This document shows, piece after piece, positions 18,639 through 26,112 of a stretch of DNA of 64,000 bases (position 1 is its first letter; each line of letters opens with the position of its first letter). The notes beneath the pieces are model-generated. The model worked only from the letters and a program-made list of their open reading frames with translations. It had not been told where the DNA came from and did not search any database. This DNA comes from Glycomyces tritici. GTDB taxonomy: Bacteria; Actinomycetota; Actinomycetes; Mycobacteriales; Micromonosporaceae. The stretch spans positions 396,036-460,035 of the forward strand of contig NZ_JAUEMJ010000004.1 in NCBI RefSeq assembly GCF_030403505.1, given 5' to 3'. Position numbers and translations under genes: made by a program.

Positions 18639-20306
18639 ATGGCCGAACTCTCTCGCCGCAAGCTCCTCGGCGCGGCCGGCGCCGCCGCCGCAGCCACCGC
18701 GCTCGGCTCGACCGCCGCCTGCTCCGGCAGCGCCGGAGGCGGCGCCACGGGCGGCGACTACGACATGCCGACGTTCCAGCCGGCCCCGGACCTGGACGTC
18801 CAGCCGTACTACTCGACCGAGACGCCCGGCATGGAGAACGTCTACACCGAGTACCCGAAGACCTACTTCAAGTCGGTCGAGCGCGAACCCGGCTCCGGCG
18901 GCACGGTCACCAGCTTCCAGCTCACCTGGGGCGACCCCTCCAAGCCCCTGGACGAGAACCCGTACTGGCAGGAGCTCAACGAGCGCCTCGGCGTCAGCTT
19001 CGAGCCGCAGTTCGTCCCCCAGCCGGTGTTCGACCAGAAGTTCGCGACCATGCTCGCCTCCGGCGACGTCCCCGACCTGGTCTTCGTCAACGACCAGTCC
19101 GCGGTGAACCTGCAGGGCATCCGCGACGGCGCGTTCGCCGACCTCTCCGAGGCCCTCTCGGGCGACAACATCCTCAAGTGGCCCAACCTGGCCGCCCGCA
19201 AAGAGGAGATCTGGCAGGCCAGCCTGAAGGACGGCCGCATCTACCAGATCCCCTCGATCGTCTGGAACCTCACGAACCTCCCGACGATGCGCACCGACCT
19301 GGTCGACCAGACCTCGATCGGCCGCGCCCCCAAGGACGCCGACGAGCTGTTCACCATGCTCAAGGAGGTCTCGGCGCTCGGATCGGGCCCCGGCGGCCAG
19401 AAGGTCTACGGGCTCAACAAGTTCGACGCCCACCCCGGGACCGTCTCGATGTTCCAGCGCCTGTTCAAGACCGGCCCCGAATGGCAGCTGAACGGCGACG
19501 GCGACCTGGTCCACATGGTCCAGACCGAGAACTACAAGATGATGCTCGAGTGGCTCGCCCGCGCCTGGGCCGAGGGCATCTTCGACCCGGTCTCCATGTC
19601 CCCCACGCCGACCGACATCGTCTCCGGCGCGGCCCTGCGCTACGACCCGGTCGGCGGGGCCATCGGCGCGACCGGCCTGTCCCAGTGGGAGGCCGACCTC
19701 CCGGGCGCGACGTACGACTTCTTCGACATGCCCGGCTTCGACGGCTCCGCGCAGCTCGTCGTCCGCAACATCCCCTACGGCAAGTCGACCTGCGTGTCCG
19801 CCAAGGCCGCCGAGGACGAGGACCGGCTCACCGAGATCCTCAACGTCCTCGACTACTTCTCGGCCCCGTTCGGCTCCGAAGAGGCCCTGTTCGTCGCCTC
19901 CGGCCAGCCCGGGCGCCACTACGAGTTCGACGAGTTCGGCATGCCCGTCACGAACATGGACAACATCACCGAGCTCGGCGTGCAGTACGTCGGCCTCACC
20001 TCCGGCGACAACTCGTACCGCCTCCACCCGAAGGCGGCCCCGTGGGCCGACTCGTTCGTCGCGGTCATGGAGGCCCTGGCCCAGAACTCGATCGCGCGCC
20101 CCCTCGAAGGGCTCGAATCCGCCTCGCAGACCTTCGTCACCAAAGGCGCGCAGCTCAAGCAGTTGTGGACCGACTTCGAGACCGGCGTCATCACCGGCCG
20201 CGAGAGCGTCGACGACCTCGAGTCCTTCGTCTCCAACTACATGGCCCAAGGGGGCACGCAGGTCAAGGACGAGTACACCCAGGCGCTCAAGGACGCGGGC
20301 AAGTGA
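18639..20306 (+). CDS. Sugar ABC transporter substrate-binding lipoprotein (LplA/YtcQ-like)
   Basis: 555 residues, ATG 18639 behind AAGGAGG. The signal is a Tat type with lipobox: SRRKLLGAAGAAAA then STAAC with the lipidated Cys at 28. The size and the sequence (TWGDPSKPLDENPYWQELNE, LASGDVPDLVFVNDQS) fit the large solute-binding family 1 proteins associated with LplBC/YtcP permeases, which carry complex oligosaccharides such as uronides. It captures the sugar outside the membrane and hands it to the two permeases encoded next. Its stop overlaps the next start (GTGA), so the three genes form one operon. No ATPase is encoded; such systems share a general MsmK/MsiK-type ATPase. Confidence 0.92.
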   Translation: MAELSRRKLLGAAGAAAAATALGSTAACSGSAGGGATGGDYDMPTFQPAPDLDVQPYYSTETPGMENVYTEYPKTYFKSVEREPGSGGTVTSFQLTWGDPSKPLDENPYWQELNERLGVSFEPQFVPQPVFDQKFATMLASGDVPDLVFVNDQSAVNLQGIRDGAFADLSEALSGDNILKWPNLAARKEEIWQASLKDGRIYQIPSIVWNLTNLPTMRTDLVDQTSIGRAPKDADELFTMLKEVSALGSGPGGQKVYGLNKFDAHPGTVSMFQRLFKTGPEWQLNGDGDLVHMVQTENYKMMLEWLARAWAEGIFDPVSMSPTPTDIVSGAALRYDPVGGAIGATGLSQWEADLPGATYDFFDMPGFDGSAQLVVRNIPYGKSTCVSAKAAEDEDRLTEILNVLDYFSAPFGSEEALFVASGQPGRHYEFDEFGMPVTNMDNITELGVQYVGLTSGDNSYRLHPKAAPWADSFVAVMEALAQNSIARPLEGLESASQTFVTKGAQLKQLWTDFETGVITGRESVDDLESFVSNYMAQGGTQVKDEYTQALKDAGK

Positions 20307-21289
20307 GCGTGAACACCACGGACGCCGGCCCCGGGACCCGCACTGAGCGGGCCCCGGGGCCGTCCGCGCCCGCCGCCGCACCGCGCACCCTCACACTGCG
20401 CCAGCGGATCTGGCGTGAACGCTGGTCGTACACGTTCATCATCCCCGGCGCCGCGTTCTTCCTGGTCTTCATGTACGTGCCCATGGCGGGCAACGTCGTC
20501 GCGTTCCAGGACTACTCGCCGTTCCGCGGCATCGAGGGCTCGCCCTGGGTCGGCCTCGCGAACTTCACCGCGATCTGGACCGACCCCGAGATCCTCACCG
20601 CCCTGCAGAACACGCTCATCATCGCGTTCCTGCAGCTGGCCTTCGCGTTCCCGGCCCCGATCGCCCTCGCGCTCCTGCTGCAATCGCTCCTGTCGGAGAA
20701 GGTCAAACGGCTGGTGCAGACCATCGTCTACCTGCCGAACTTCCTCTCCTGGGTCATCGTCATCTCGGTGTGGCAGCAGGTCGTCGGCGGCGGCGGACTC
20801 GTCGCCGGCATCCTCGACGGGTTCGGCATGCCCGGCTTCGACATGATGACCGACGCCGACAACTTCAAGTTCCTCGTCGTCGCCCAGAACATCTGGAAGG
20901 ACGCCGGCTGGGGCACCATCATCTTCTTCGCCGCCATCGCCGGCATCCCCTCCGAGCGGTACGAGGCGGCGGCCATCGACGGCGCCTCCGGCTGGCAGCG
21001 CACCTGGCACATCACCCTGCCCGCGCTCGTCCCGGTCGCCACCCTCCTGCTCATCCTCAACATCGGCTCGATCCTCACCGTCGGCTTCGAGCAGCTCCTG
21101 CTCCAGCAGCCCATGGTCGGCGCCGAAGCCGCGCAAGTGCTCGACACCTTCGTCTACTTCCGGGGCGTGCTCGGCGGCCAATGGGGCATCGCCACCGCCG
21201 CGGGCCTGCTCAAGGGCATCATCGGCACCGTCCTGGTCCTGTCGGCCAACAAGCTCGCCAAGAAGATGGGCGGAGAGGGGATCTTCTGA
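20303..21289 (+). CDS. Sugar ABC transporter permease (LplB-like)
   Basis: Start at GTG 20303, overlapping the upstream stop (GTGA); 328 residues. A Pro/Ala-rich N-terminal tail precedes six membrane helices beginning SYTFIIPGAAFFLVFMYVPM. The ATPase-coupling EAA loop is EAAAIDGASGWQRTWHITLP. NIWKDAGWGTIIFFAAIAGI is typical of LplB/YtcP partners of large binding proteins. With the next gene it forms the membrane channel that moves the oligosaccharide inward. It ends in an ATG overlap with the second permease gene. Confidence 0.93.
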   Translation: MSVNTTDAGPGTRTERAPGPSAPAAAPRTLTLRQRIWRERWSYTFIIPGAAFFLVFMYVPMAGNVVAFQDYSPFRGIEGSPWVGLANFTAIWTDPEILTALQNTLIIAFLQLAFAFPAPIALALLLQSLLSEKVKRLVQTIVYLPNFLSWVIVISVWQQVVGGGGLVAGILDGFGMPGFDMMTDADNFKFLVVAQNIWKDAGWGTIIFFAAIAGIPSERYEAAAIDGASGWQRTWHITLPALVPVATLLLILNIGSILTVGFEQLLLQQPMVGAEAAQVLDTFVYFRGVLGGQWGIATAAGLLKGIIGTVLVLSANKLAKKMGGEGIF

Positions 21290-22182
21290 TGGGTACCGCA
21301 ACCGCCAGCCGTCCACCATGGATGAACCCGCCCTCGGTGGGGGTCAGGGCGATCAAGGCGATCGTCATCGTCTGCATCGTCATCACCATGATCTACCCGC
21401 TGCTCTACGTCATCGCGATGAGCTTCGCCGCCCCCGAGCAGGCGCGGGCGGGCGTGGTCTTCCCGACCGAGTACTCGCTCGACGCCTACCGGGCGATCTT
21501 CAACGGCGGCACCGTCACCCGGGGCCTGTCCAACTCGCTGTTCATCACCGTGGTCGGCACGATCCTGTCGCTCGCGGCGACCTCGATGCTCGCCTGGGGC
21601 CTGGCCCGCACCCGCCAAGTGCCCGGCGCGAAAGCCGTGCTCATCGGCATCCTCGCGACCATGTTCTTCAGCGCCGGCATCATCCCCAACTTCATGCTCA
21701 TCAAGTACCTCGGGCTCCTCGACTCCACCTGGTCCCTGATCATCCCCGGCCTCATCTCGGCCTTCAACATGATCGTCATCAGGAACTTCTTCCAAGGACT
21801 CCCCGAGGAACTCATCGAAGCGGCCCGCATCGACGGCGCCGGCGAATGGCGGATCTTCCTCCAGATCGTCCTGCCCCTGTCGAAGCCCGTGCTCGCCGTG
21901 ATGGGCCTGTTCTACGCCGTCGGCTACTGGAACACCTACTTCAACGCGCTGCTGTACATCAACGACTCCGAGAAGTGGCCCATCCAGGTCGTGCTCCAGC
22001 AGTACGTCCTCGCCGGCGTCGCCATCCCCGGAGCGACCGTCACCCCCGACGCCCCGCCCCCGCCCGGCGTCACCCTCCAGATGGCCGTCATCGTCCTCGC
22101 CACCGTGCCGATCCTCATCGTCTACCCGTTCCTCCAGCGCTACTTCACCTCCGGCGTCCTCACCGGCGCCATCAAAGGCTGA
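21289..22182 (+). CDS. Sugar ABC transporter permease (YtcP/LplC-like)
   Basis: ATG 21289 shares its A with the preceding TGA; 297 residues. Six helices are seen, starting AIKAIVIVCIVITMIYPLLY. The EAA loop is EAARIDGAGEWRIFLQIVLP and the C-terminus FLQRYFTSGVLTGAIKG is the near-invariant ending of this permease family. It pairs with the upstream permease. A long hairpin at 22211-22244 ends the operon. Confidence 0.94.
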   Translation: MGTATASRPPWMNPPSVGVRAIKAIVIVCIVITMIYPLLYVIAMSFAAPEQARAGVVFPTEYSLDAYRAIFNGGTVTRGLSNSLFITVVGTILSLAATSMLAWGLARTRQVPGAKAVLIGILATMFFSAGIIPNFMLIKYLGLLDSTWSLIIPGLISAFNMIVIRNFFQGLPEELIEAARIDGAGEWRIFLQIVLPLSKPVLAVMGLFYAVGYWNTYFNALLYINDSEKWPIQVVLQQYVLAGVAIPGATVTPDAPPPPGVTLQMAVIVLATVPILIVYPFLQRYFTSGVLTGAIKG

Positions 22183-22210
22183 ATCCGAGGGTCAAGACAC
22201 AACTGAATAC

Positions 22211-22244
22211 CGGGCCGGTCACCGCATTCGCGGCGACCGGCCCG
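22211..22244 (+). terminator. Terminator of the sugar importer operon
   Basis: CGGGCCGGTC (22211-22220) pairs with GACCGGCCCG (22235-22244), and CCGC/GCGG inside extends the stem around an ATTC loop, 28 bases past the stop. Confidence 0.85.
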
Positions 22245-22486
22245 GCCCCTTCACGCGACACGCCACGGCGGACTGTCTGGTTTTTGTAGGATTCCGCAGA
22301 CCGCCCGCTGCAACGTCGCGCTCCTGTCGCTTACGAAGCAGCCGTGGCCAAGTGACCTCGTGCAGATCCCACAACCGCCACGCGCCCAACGCCGGATGGT
22401 CACTGCAGGTGCGCTTGACTTCACCCAAAGTGATGAATAGATTCTCCTTCGAAACCGAGACCCGCCATCGATTTCCTGGAGAGACC

Positions 22487-22861
22487 ATGAAGTGCCGCAA
22501 TGACTTCAGCGACCTGCCGAACCGATTCCCGCCCCGCCAGGCCGTCTCGTACTCGACCTTCTTCCTGAACGTCCTCACCGGACGCAAATCCGCCGCCGAA
22601 GCCCGCCTCTTCGCCACCGACGCCGGATGGCAGGCCTTCACCAGAGTCAGGCGCCGCGTCCCCACCAGGTTCCGCCGGGTCCGGGTCGTCCGCGCCGACT
22701 TCCCCACCCGGGAATCGGCCGAGATCGTCGCCATGGTCGAGAACGGCCCCGCCCACCAGGCCATGACCCTCACCTTCCGGGCGACCCGGCACGGCTGGCG
22801 GCTCGACCACTGCGACCTCATCCACGCCAACGGCCGCCCCCGCCGCACGCACCAGCGCTGA
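22487..22861 (+). CDS. Rv3235-family protein
   Basis: Start at ATG 22487 after GGAGAG, giving 124 residues; an upstream ATG (22433) would add 18. The order of features, VSYSTFFLNVLTGRKSAAEA, then RRVRVVRADFPTRESAEIVA, then RATRHGWRLDHCDLIH, corresponds to the Rv3235 (DUF6459) family of actinobacteria: a helix ending in LxGR(R/K), an arginine-rich strand and a Trp-containing C-terminal strand. Family function is unknown; these genes are usually near secA, which is not in this window. It interrupts the carbohydrate island and is bounded by its own terminator. Confidence 0.62.
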   Translation: MKCRNDFSDLPNRFPPRQAVSYSTFFLNVLTGRKSAAEARLFATDAGWQAFTRVRRRVPTRFRRVRVVRADFPTRESAEIVAMVENGPAHQAMTLTFRATRHGWRLDHCDLIHANGRPRRTHQR

Positions 22862-22872
22862 GAACCGGCGGC

Positions 22873-22903
22873 GAGGCCCCCGGCGCCGCGCGCCGGGGGC
22901 CTC
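22873..22903. terminator. Bidirectional terminator
   Basis: GAGGCCCCCGGCGC (22873-22886) and GCGCCGGGGGCCTC (22890-22903): perfect 14-bp stem with CGC loop between two convergent genes. Confidence 0.9.
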
Positions 22904-22917
22904 GTCGCGGTGTCCGT

Positions 22918-24159
22918 TCAGCGGCGGGTGATCGGTTCCGGGGCGGTCAGGCGGGCGGCGTCGGCCGCGGCCAGGCCCGCGAGGTGCCCCTCGTAGTTCG
23001 TGATCCGGGTGGAGCGCCCGAACTTCAAGCGGGGGAAGAGCTCCTCCGTGCGGGAGTCCACGCGCTGGTCGCGTTGGCGCATCACGGGAACGAGGTCGGT
23101 GCCGGTCTCCTCCGCGTACTCGCGCTCGGTGTCGGCGGCCGACTCGCGGAGGCGCTCGCCGATGCGCATGGCGAAGGACGCCAGGAACGACTGGCGGAAC
23201 GAGCGGGTCTGGGACTTCCCGCGCTTGGCCGATACGGAGCCGACCCGGGTCATCGCCGAAGTCGCCTGCACCAGCAGGGAGTTGAAGAGCAGCTCGACTG
23301 AGCGCAGGTCCGCGCGGTCGCCGATGAGCGTGGTGAAACCCCCGTCGGGCCAGTACACCGAACGGCAGTGGTTGGCGTCGGCGATCTGCGCCAGCAGCTC
23401 CGACTTGGGCTGCTCGTACGGGCGCTCGATGATCACGCGCAGCGCCTCGGGGTCCCGCTTCCCGTGCCCCGCTTCGGCAAGGAGCGCCTCGTTGATGCTG
23501 TGGCGGGCGATGAGCTGCTGCGCCTTGGCCGTGAACGCCTCGGCCTCCGCGTCGGAGTCCGTCGACTCCGCCTTCGCCAGCAGCGCCCGGATCTTCTCGT
23601 AGATGCGCGAGGACTCCGCCACGCCCAGGCCGTGCGTGATGAGCAGGTCGCCCGGCAGCGGCTCGACCTTCGGGATCTTCGGGAGTCCACTGAGGAAGTC
23701 GAGCGCCTCCAGGACCGCGCCCCACAGGACGATCCGGTCCCACCGGCCCAGGCCCGCACTCGCCTTGGCGACACCCGCGAACGGGGCGATCGCGGCGAGC
23801 TCCTCCCGCTGCACGTTCCAGCGGTCGCTCAACTGCAGGTCCCGGTACCGCGCCAGCTGGCCGCGCATCATCACCGCGCCCGCCTGCACCGCCTCAGGAC
23901 TCAGGGACTTCCGCAAGGCGCTCAAGGCCTCCCGCGGCATCCAGCCCCACTCCCACGCGCGCAGGGCCGCATCGGAGCCGAGTTCGTCGAAGACCCCGGC
24001 GAGCGCCCCCGGCCAGCCCGCCGCATCCGAGCCGCCCTCCAGGTCGGAGGCGGCGTCGACCCAGTCGAGGCGCAGACTCCGGGCCCGCTGGAGGACGCCG
24101 AGCACCGCATAGCGGGCGCGTCCCTCGAGCGGCAGCCCGTCGAGCTCGTCCTGTTGCAC
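22918..24159 (-). CDS. DUF2786-domain protein
   Basis: GTG at 24157-24159 is chosen because GGGGGA lies just upstream; 413 residues (VQQDELDGLPLEGRARYAVL). The middle carries the DUF2786 signature: YEKIRALLAKAESTDSDAEA, then EAFTAKAQQLIARHSINEAL (about 205-245). The C-terminal region (RSVELLFNSLLVQATSAM, then RSFRQSFLASFAMRIGERL) is also conserved in the family and resembles the helical part of SprT-like/Tox-PL neighbours. No catalytic motif is obvious. The function of DUF2786 is unknown. It is flanked by terminators on both sides and so forms a single-gene unit. Confidence 0.75.
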   Translation of the reverse strand: MQQDELDGLPLEGRARYAVLGVLQRARSLRLDWVDAASDLEGGSDAAGWPGALAGVFDELGSDAALRAWEWGWMPREALSALRKSLSPEAVQAGAVMMRGQLARYRDLQLSDRWNVQREELAAIAPFAGVAKASAGLGRWDRIVLWGAVLEALDFLSGLPKIPKVEPLPGDLLITHGLGVAESSRIYEKIRALLAKAESTDSDAEAEAFTAKAQQLIARHSINEALLAEAGHGKRDPEALRVIIERPYEQPKSELLAQIADANHCRSVYWPDGGFTTLIGDRADLRSVELLFNSLLVQATSAMTRVGSVSAKRGKSQTRSFRQSFLASFAMRIGERLRESAADTEREYAEETGTDLVPVMRQRDQRVDSRTEELFPRLKFGRSTRITNYEGHLAGLAAADAARLTAPEPITRR

Positions 24160-24269
24160 CGTTCCCCCGATCCCGCGGACGCGGCAGCCCCGCGAACACT
24201 CCTGCGACTGTATCAACGTCGCAGGTCACGGGGCCAGTACTGCGGTTCGGGTCGGGCGTGACAGGGAAG

Positions 24270-24302
24270 ACACCCCGCGCGGGGCGAAGCCGCGCGGGGT
24301 GT
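24270..24302 (-). terminator. Pectate lyase gene terminator
   Basis: ACACCCCGCGCGG (24270-24282) and CCGCGCGGGGTGT (24290-24302): perfect 13-bp stem, eight bases past the stop at 24311. Confidence 0.88.
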
Positions 24303-24310
24303 GCCGGGGG

Positions 24311-25861
24311 TCAGGCGTAGGCCTCGAATTCGGCGACGCGGGGCGTGCCGCTCGCACTGGTGATGACGAAGTTGATCTTGGTCGTGGAGACGGCGGTGAA
24401 GGTGATCACGCCCGCCCCGGTGCCGGAGGCGAGGACGGCGCCGGTCGCGTTGTTCACGACCTGCCAGTTGTCGATGTTGCCTTCGCTGCCTGCGGCTTCG
24501 CGGATGTTGACCGTGTCGATGGTCTGCGCGGAGCCCCATTTGACGGAGACGCGGCCGGTGGTGCCGGAGGGCGACCAGTAGGTGCTCATGCTGCCGTCGA
24601 CGACGTTGCCGAAGCTCGTGCCGCTGGCCTTGCTGGAGCCGTCGGCGCCGGCGCCGATGGCGAGGTTGGCGCCGCCGGGCGGGTTGGTCGTGCCGGGGTC
24701 GGTCGGGCCGGTGGTCGGGCTGGTGGTGGGGGTCGTCGGGTTCTGGGACGGGGTCTGCGCGTTGCAGCTGCCGTCGGAGACCTGGTTGCCCTTGTTCGCG
24801 CCGGCGGTCTTGGCCACGATCTGCGGGACGCAGGAGGCGTTGTCGAGCGCGTAGCCGTAGGGGATGCTCACCGTGGTGGTGGAGGCCATGGCGGGGCCGG
24901 CGGGGTAGTTCTCGCTGCCCTGGCTGGACCAGGTCACGTTGTCGAGGATGTTGCCGCTGGTCTGCCAGGTGCCGCGCTCGTCGGTGTAGAAGGTGCCGAG
25001 CACGTCCTTCGAGTCCTCGAAGTAGTTGTTGTCCACTTTGGCCTTGCCGCCGGCGCGGGAGTTGATGCCCGACTCGACGATGCCGACGTAGTGGTTGTTG
25101 TAGACGTGGGCGGTGCCGCCGCGCAGCAGGGGCACGCGCGAGTTGAGGTTCTGGTAGAGGTTGTGGTGGTAGGAGATGAAGCTGTTCGACGTGTCGGTCT
25201 CGCTGGAGCCGATCAGGCCGCCGCGCTCGGAGTTGCGCAGAATGCTGTAGGAGAGCGTGACGTACTTGGTGTCGTCCTTCATGTCGAAGAGGCCGTCGTA
25301 GCCTTCGGCCTCACCGCCTGAGGCCTCGAGGGTGAGGTGGTCGGCCCAGACGTTGCGCACGCCGGACTCCATGCCGATGGCGTCGCCGCCGTTGGAGGTG
25401 GGCGAGCCGGACTTCTTGACGTTCTTGATCGTCAGGTTCTGCAGGATGATGTTGCTGGATGACCGGATGTGGATGCCGATCTGGTCGAACACGGCGCCGG
25501 AGCCGACGCCGACGATGGTGACGTTGCTGACCTCCTTGAGGTCGATGAGGGTGGCGCCGACGTCGCAGCTGCTGCCGGAGACGTCACTGGTGTTGCCGTG
25601 GTTGATGGTGCCCTCGACCTGGATGGTGATCGGGGTGCTGGCGCTGGCCCGGTTGCACAGGGCCTGGTTGATCTGCGTGCCGGTGGTGGCCTTGACCGTG
25701 GCGCCGCCGGCGCCGCCGGTGGTGCCGCCGTTCTGGGTGGCGTAGCCGGTTACGCCGCCGGTTGCCGCCGAGGCGTGGGTGATCGACAGGGCGACGCCTG
25801 CGGCGACCACGGCCGCGGTGGCGATCACCGCGGCGATACTTCGGGTGACGGTTCTTCTCAT
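24311..25861 (-). CDS. Secreted pectate lyase (PL1) with C-terminal carbohydrate-binding module
   Basis: 516 residues from ATG 25859-25861 behind GAAGGAG. The Sec signal peptide ends near HASA-ATGG (32). The parallel beta-helix catalytic domain (~35-360) shows the PL1 landmarks NVWADHLTLE, GLFDMKDDTKYVTLSYS (calcium-binding Asp residues) and NLNSRVPLLRGG, where the Arg is the expected base. A Thr/Pro linker (~365-392, TTPTTSPTTGPTDPGT) leads to a discoidin-like module (ANLAIGAGADGSSKASGTSF to the end) that probably binds plant polysaccharide. The enzyme cleaves polygalacturonate by beta-elimination outside the cell. Two palindromes upstream suggest LacI-type repression. Confidence 0.93.
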   Translation of the reverse strand: MRRTVTRSIAAVIATAAVVAAGVALSITHASAATGGVTGYATQNGGTTGGAGGATVKATTGTQINQALCNRASASTPITIQVEGTINHGNTSDVSGSSCDVGATLIDLKEVSNVTIVGVGSGAVFDQIGIHIRSSSNIILQNLTIKNVKKSGSPTSNGGDAIGMESGVRNVWADHLTLEASGGEAEGYDGLFDMKDDTKYVTLSYSILRNSERGGLIGSSETDTSNSFISYHHNLYQNLNSRVPLLRGGTAHVYNNHYVGIVESGINSRAGGKAKVDNNYFEDSKDVLGTFYTDERGTWQTSGNILDNVTWSSQGSENYPAGPAMASTTTVSIPYGYALDNASCVPQIVAKTAGANKGNQVSDGSCNAQTPSQNPTTPTTSPTTGPTDPGTTNPPGGANLAIGAGADGSSKASGTSFGNVVDGSMSTYWSPSGTTGRVSVKWGSAQTIDTVNIREAAGSEGNIDNWQVVNNATGAVLASGTGAGVITFTAVSTTKINFVITSASGTPRVAEFEAYA

Positions 25862-25912
25862 CTGGTGGTTGCTCCTTCGCGAAGGATAGATCGATAGATG
25901 TCAATGAGTGTA

Positions 25913-25928
25913 GGGAAAGGGCTTTCCC
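25913..25928. promoter_or_regulatory. LacI-type palindrome A upstream of pectate lyase
   Basis: GGGAAAGGGCTTTCCC, 15 of 16 positions palindromic and close to the common GGGAAAGCGCTTTCCC-type operators of LacI sugar regulators; 52-67 bases upstream of the start codon. Confidence 0.65.
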
Positions 25929-25945
25929 AGGGTCAAGACCTACCG

Positions 25946-25959
25946 TGCAACCGATTGCA
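25946..25959. promoter_or_regulatory. LacI-type palindrome B upstream of pectate lyase
   Basis: TGCAACCGATTGCA, six of seven half-site positions match about a central CG. It lies 18 bases upstream of palindrome A and has a different half-site. Confidence 0.6.
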
Positions 25960-26000
25960 GAAACTTTCTCCATCAGTGATGAACCCGTCTCCGACGCGCG

Positions 26001-26031
26001 GCGGCCCCGGCTCCTGGGGAGCCGGGGCCGC
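26001..26031 (-). terminator. GH59 gene terminator
   Basis: GCGGCCCCGGCTCC (26001-26014) and GGAGCCGGGGCCGC (26018-26031), perfect 14-bp stem with three-base loop. Confidence 0.85.
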
Positions 26032-26112
26032 GCTTCGCGAGTGGAGTGCCGCTGCCGGACCGTTCCACGCCGGTGTCGTTGCCGGCGCAGTCGACCGGGC
26101 TCGTGGACGCCG

